From NCBI RefSeq assembly GCF_017939705.1, contig NZ_JAGKSQ010000006.1, positions 186,001 through 250,000 of the forward strand: a stretch of 64,000 nt of DNA, read 5' to 3'. Position numbers and translations under genes: made by a program. The notes under the pieces are model-generated. The model ran no database searches and was not told where the DNA came from. It worked only from the letters and a program-made list of their open reading frames with translations. Source of the stretch: Halalkalibacter suaedae. Its GTDB lineage: Bacteria > Bacillota > Bacilli > Bacillales > Bacillaceae_D. Positions 56,157-64,000 of the stretch are shown here, in pieces (position 1 is the stretch's first letter; the number at the start of each line of letters is the position of its first letter).

Positions 56157-57344
56157 TTAATCAAATATATGAATAATTGGTTCACTACCAGGATTCTGAA
56201 CAATAAGACTTTCTAATTTACCAGAAACCGAACTCACCTTTAGACTAATCTTATAATTTGGATCGAATCTTTGTTGGAGTTGGCTAGCTGCATATTGCGT
56301 CAATGCAACAATTTCAGCTTTTCCTTGGAAACGAATGGGGATCTCAATCGAGAGCTCCTGTATTTTGTTATCTAAATATCTTCCTTTTCCTACAACGCCA
56401 ATATATGAATCAAAGAAACCCTGTACATCATCTTTGAAACGTTGGAATTGATCGGCTTCCCCTCTAGCATGCTCACTCGCTTCACTTGAAGGAAACAAAT
56501 AGTATTGTTCATTAATTTCCTGCCATCGTTGCAAGGCATTACCTGGATCGGCCTTTGCTTGTGAGATGAAATTACCTGGAATTGCAGATTGTCTAGGCTG
56601 CTCCCTAAAAAGAGCGATCACAATCGGTATGTCTTGAAAGGCTCCGTCTTCAAACTCTCCGGATCTTAGTCGACTGAGTATTTCCTCTGCAATTCGTTTC
56701 CCCTCTCGTTCAATGACATCGTCAGGTATGACTGTCTCATAGAAATTATAAAGACCATCCTCTGTCTCAGTCCGAAAATTATAGACACTATTCAAAGAAA
56801 GCCCAAGCACAATACCACCTAGCTTCATTTGACCATCTTCACTCTTGACAAGATAGTTATGCTCTAAAATATGAGAAAGATATCTTGGATGATTTTCTTC
56901 CCGTTCCTTCTGGTCTTTTTCATCTCCTAGAGCAGGATTTAATCCCGTTGGGTTCGTTTCTTCGTTATATCTCATCAGCCAGCTATTCAACTGGTCTCTT
57001 TTAATGAACTGACCTTCTCTAAAAAAGTAAGTATCTGGATCGAAATGCTGCTGGGCAATACGAGTAAGTCCCATCTCTAACTGGTCAAGATCCATCCGAT
57101 TGTCTACAACTGCTGTCCCAAAACCTCTTGATTCACCATGAAGATAGGTACCATCATAAATAACACTTTGATAGTAATTATCTGGGGTTAAAATCGGAGG
57201 AACAACTTCAACTACTTGCTCTTCTTCACTATCAATTGACTCATCGATAATGGCTTCTTCCTCTTCCTCTTGGGGTAAAATTTGAAAGCATCCCGATAGA
57301 AAAATCACTAGGATAGACATTATCCAAAAGTAACGCTTATTCAC
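56157..57344 (-). CDS. CamS-family sex-pheromone-type lipoprotein (YerH-like)
   Basis: 395 residues. GTG start with GAGGAGGGGG upstream. Signal KRYFWIMSILVIFLSGC with lipobox LSGC, acidic Glu-rich linker (QEEEEEAIIDESIDSEEE), then the CamS domain (ESRGFGTAVVDNRMDLDQLEMGL near its start). In enterococci the related signal peptide is processed to a sex pheromone; in Bacillus no role is known. It follows ligA by 30 bp, as yerH in B. subtilis. Confidence 0.92.
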   Translation of the reverse strand: MNKRYFWIMSILVIFLSGCFQILPQEEEEEAIIDESIDSEEEQVVEVVPPILTPDNYYQSVIYDGTYLHGESRGFGTAVVDNRMDLDQLEMGLTRIAQQHFDPDTYFFREGQFIKRDQLNSWLMRYNEETNPTGLNPALGDEKDQKEREENHPRYLSHILEHNYLVKSEDGQMKLGGIVLGLSLNSVYNFRTETEDGLYNFYETVIPDDVIEREGKRIAEEILSRLRSGEFEDGAFQDIPIVIALFREQPRQSAIPGNFISQAKADPGNALQRWQEINEQYYLFPSSEASEHARGEADQFQRFKDDVQGFFDSYIGVVGKGRYLDNKIQELSIEIPIRFQGKAEIVALTQYAASQLQQRFDPNYKISLKVSSVSGKLESLIVQNPGSEPIIHIFD

Positions 57345-57373
57345 ATTTCCCCCTCCTCTCTCATCTAAAAAAT

Positions 57374-61623
<4,250 letters not shown>

Positions 61624-61680
61624 ACCCTCACTCCAAACATTTGTTCTAGTTATTCTCTATAGTTTACTTTGTTGTTTGTC

Positions 61681-62376
61681 TTATTTCAATGTCTCTTTTA
61701 CCGCTTGTACGGTTTTTATAGCTGCATTTAGATCATCATAGATTAAATTCCCAACGACAATAGTATCCGCAACCGCAGCCATTTCACTCGCTTGTGCGAC
61801 AGAACGAATCCCACCACCGTAGAAAAGTTTCGTATCTGACAATACCTTCCCTACCTGCTTGACAAGCTCGACGTCTCCATATGTTCCACTATACTCTACA
61901 TAGAAAATTGGAAAACGATAGAGGTTTTCAGCCATTCTCGCATATGCGACTACATCATCAATTGATAGGTCTGTCTTCGCTTCTGTTAGCTTAGCAGCCT
62001 TTGCTTCAGGATTAAGTATACAATAGCCCTCGACCTTGATCTCATCCCAGTTCATGATAGCACCGTATTCTTTAATCGCCTGATGATGATAGCCCAAAAC
62101 CCAGTCTACCTTTTGACTATTCATTACAGATGGGATAAAAAAGTAATCAAATCCAGGCGTGATTGATTCGATCGTTGAAACCTCCAGCGCACAAGATACC
62201 GTATACCGGCGTACACGCATAAGAAGTTGGAGTGTGTTATCTAATGTCACACCATCACTGCCACCAATAATGAGGCCATCCGTCCCAGATTCACAAATCT
62301 GTTCTAGCTCTTCATCTGTTATGTTTTTATTTGGATCTAATTTAAATACATGACGCCACTCTTGATACTCAAGCAC
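61681..62376 (-). CDS. pcrB: Heptaprenylglyceryl phosphate synthase PcrB
   Basis: Prenyltransferase that joins heptaprenyl diphosphate to glycerol-1-phosphate, making archaeal-type ether lipid in Bacillus. 231 residues, TIM barrel: [42 protein letters not shown] and [12 protein letters not shown] start with CGGAG upstream. First gene of the operon. Confidence 0.95.
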   Translation of the reverse strand: MLEYQEWRHVFKLDPNKNITDEELEQICESGTDGLIIGGSDGVTLDNTLQLLMRVRRYTVSCALEVSTIESITPGFDYFFIPSVMNSQKVDWVLGYHHQAIKEYGAIMNWDEIKVEGYCILNPEAKAAKLTEAKTDLSIDDVVAYARMAENLYRFPIFYVEYSGTYGDVELVKQVGKVLSDTKLFYGGGIRSVAQASEMAAVADTIVVGNLIYDDLNAAIKTVQAVKETLK

Positions 62377-62530
62377 GACATTTCAACTCCGTTCGTTTCG
62401 TATGTCTAAGCCCTAATTATAGCAAAGATGATTAGGGTTGTCGCCCAAGCTGTCGGCTCATCTTTTTTCCAATTATGTAGATTCGATTAACAAAAGTCAC
62501 GTGCACCCTCCAACATTTTACCTATCAGAA

Positions 62531-62568
62531 AAAAAACGTCTCAAGGACCATATTGATCCTTAAGACGT
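62531..62568 (-). terminator. Terminator of the ribonucleotide reductase operon
   Basis: ACGTCTCAAGGA and TCCTTAAGACGT arms (one mismatch), then a U-run on the minus strand. Confidence 0.9.
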
Positions 62569-62573
62569 CCATT

Positions 62574-63611
62574 CTATAACTCATCAAATCCATTATCACT
62601 AGAAACCTTCGCATACTGGCGTGACTTTTGCTCAAAGAAATCGCTCTTTGCCGCATTCACATCCTCATATGCTTTGATCCATCGCATCGTATTTGTACGG
62701 TGCTCAGGGAAAATATGATCATAGCCAAGCTGTTTCACACGTTTATTTGCCATAAATTTTAAATATGATTCCATTTCCTCTGGATCAATCCCATCAAGCT
62801 TGTCCCCTATAATATAACGGAACCATTTAATCTCAAGATCAGTTGCTTCTTTAAATGCATCTTCAACAAATTGCTTCATTTCTGGGGTATCTAGTTCAGG
62901 ATTTTCTTTTAGAAGCTCCTTAAACAAATTCGTAAAGAAATGAACATGTAGCTGCTCATCACGATTGATATAATTAATCATCGTGGACGTTGAAACCATC
63001 TTTTGATGTCGAGCTAAATTATAGAAGAAAGCAAATCCAGAATAGAAGTTTAACCCTTCTAAAATAACATCATAAACAATGGACTTAGCAAGAGATTCTG
63101 CTGTCGGATCACTAACAAACTCCTCATAGCCATCAACAATAAACTCGTTACGCTCTCTCAAAACAGGATCATGCTTCCAATATTCATAAATCTCATCCTG
63201 CATTGATTTTGGCACAAGACTAGACAAGACATAGGAGTAGCTTTGGTTATGAACAACCTCCTGAAATGATAGGACACTCATTAACGCAGCCATACTCGAG
63301 TCAGTTAAATAGTCTGCTACTTTCATTGAGTAATCAGTCTGAATACTATCCAGAAAAGCAAGCAGTCCAATAATTTTCTTGAAGGCTTCCTGCTCATCAC
63401 CTGTTAGGTTAGGAAATTGCTTTGCATCATGTGTCATATTAATTTCAAATGGTGTCCAGAAATTAGCGAGCATGTTCTTATATAAAGGATATGCCCATGA
63501 AAAACGAACATCATCCCAATTTAGCACATTTGAGCTTTCGCCATTAATTAACCCAGTCGAAGCATTTGGAGCGTGAATATCATATAATTTTCTTTTTTTC
63601 ATTGTATCCAT
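62574..63611 (-). CDS. Class I ribonucleotide reductase beta subunit
   Basis: Radical-generating small subunit (NrdB/NrdF type), 345 residues. Metal ligands are visible: Asp in LLAFLDSIQ, Glu and His in FQEVVHNQSY, Glu in ILEGLNFYSG and the pair in RDEQLHVHFF. The radical Tyr is in HNQSY. TGGAGG precedes ATG. It lies 18 bp after the alpha gene. The subclass (Ia or Ib, iron or manganese) is not settled; no nrdI is seen in the window. Confidence 0.93.
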   Translation of the reverse strand: MDTMKKRKLYDIHAPNASTGLINGESSNVLNWDDVRFSWAYPLYKNMLANFWTPFEINMTHDAKQFPNLTGDEQEAFKKIIGLLAFLDSIQTDYSMKVADYLTDSSMAALMSVLSFQEVVHNQSYSYVLSSLVPKSMQDEIYEYWKHDPVLRERNEFIVDGYEEFVSDPTAESLAKSIVYDVILEGLNFYSGFAFFYNLARHQKMVSTSTMINYINRDEQLHVHFFTNLFKELLKENPELDTPEMKQFVEDAFKEATDLEIKWFRYIIGDKLDGIDPEEMESYLKFMANKRVKQLGYDHIFPEHRTNTMRWIKAYEDVNAAKSDFFEQKSRQYAKVSSDNGFDEL

Positions 63612-63629
63612 AATAAATCCTCCACTTTT

Positions 63630-64000
63630 TTAGCTAGAACAACTTTCACAATCATCGACTGTTACAGATGTTGAGCGAACATAATAGGTTGTTTTAAGAC
63701 CTTCCTGCCAAGCTAGTAAGTGCAACTCTAGCAATTCCTTTGCTTTTACGTTATTTGGTACATAAATATTAAATGAAATTCCTTGGTCGACATGACGCTG
63801 TCTTCGGCCATTTTGACGAATGCTCCATTTTTGATCGATTAGATGAGCCGGCTTATACAACCATGTCGTATTCGCATTTAAGTCTGGTGCAACTACTGGG
63901 ATTCGGTAGTTTTTCTTTTCTTCCATATAAAGCTTCGAGAAAATTGGATCAATTGACGCAGTCGAGCCAGCAATAAGTGCTGTTGTCGCATTCGGAGCAA
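63630..64000 (-). CDS. Class I ribonucleotide reductase alpha subunit, C-terminal end (cut by window)
   Basis: Only the last 123 codons are present and the frame runs off the window end. The tail NATTALIAGSTASIDPIFS is the conserved barrel end with the substrate loop; the C-terminus DDCESCSS carries the redox-active Cys pair that reduces the active site after each turnover. An internal ATG at 63926 is not the start. It reduces ribonucleoside diphosphates with the beta subunit downstream. Confidence 0.93.
   Translation of the reverse strand, partial: APNATTALIAGSTASIDPIFSKLYMEEKKNYRIPVVAPDLNANTTWLYKPAHLIDQKWSIRQNGRRQRHVDQGISFNIYVPNNVKAKELLELHLLAWQEGLKTTYYVRSTSVTVDDCESCSS

Overview
The window is a contiguous piece of a low-GC Gram-positive chromosome, most likely a Bacillaceae species from the alkaliphilic, halotolerant or soil Bacillus groups. 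Evidence: strong GGAGG ribosome binding sites, frequent TTG/GTG starts, U-tract terminators, Bacillus-type gene families, and the Bacillus-like order pcrB-pcrA-ligA-camS ... putP-gatCAB-dagK-rlmCD at the right end. No phage, CRISPR array, rRNA or tRNA was recognised. About 38 well-supported genes lie on the minus strand; the left third is more mixed.

Layout. 1-2570: 3' part of katG, then a non-coding array of 238-bp tandem repeats. 2.6-16.7 kb: an FGGY sugar kinase with an AraR-like operator, a drug-type ABC exporter behind a transcription attenuator, and many small membrane or lipoprotein genes, an ACR3/bile-acid-type transporter, a PepSY/YtkA pair and a HAD hydrolase. 17-24.6 kb: a MerR/TipAS regulator and a glycerol locus in the order glpP - membrane-bound alpha/beta hydrolase - glpK - glpD, with leader terminators, a consensus promoter and a perfect cre box. 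The hydrolase stands where Bacillus subtilis has glpF. 25.6-34 kb: a beta-1,4-galactan utilisation locus (GH42, AraC regulator, ABC importer, secreted GH53 with a galactan-binding-type module). 36.3-42.5 kb: a secreted PL1 pectate lyase and a methyl-accepting chemotaxis protein, each preceded by what reads as a class I cyclic-di-GMP riboswitch plus terminator. 43.3-64 kb: housekeeping genes (rlmCD, dagK, gatBAC, putP with a 34-residue accessory peptide, a BMP-type nucleoside ABC importer, camS, ligA, pcrA, pcrB and a ribonucleotide reductase pair cut by the window end).

How it fits together. The middle of the window serves plant cell-wall breakdown: galactan hydrolysis and uptake, pectate lyase and possibly an arabinose-type kinase, with cre-like boxes upstream of the galactan genes and c-di-GMP control coupling pectin attack to chemotaxis.

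Non-coding structure is unusually rich. Three dispersed repeat families are visible. One consists of a roughly 205-bp element that in two of three copies carries a 174-bp inner insertion. The insertion has inverted ends and 8-bp target duplications and sits at the same site in opposite orientations, with the third copy preserving the empty site. A short hairpin from the inner element also occurs alone, as the apparent terminator of two genes.
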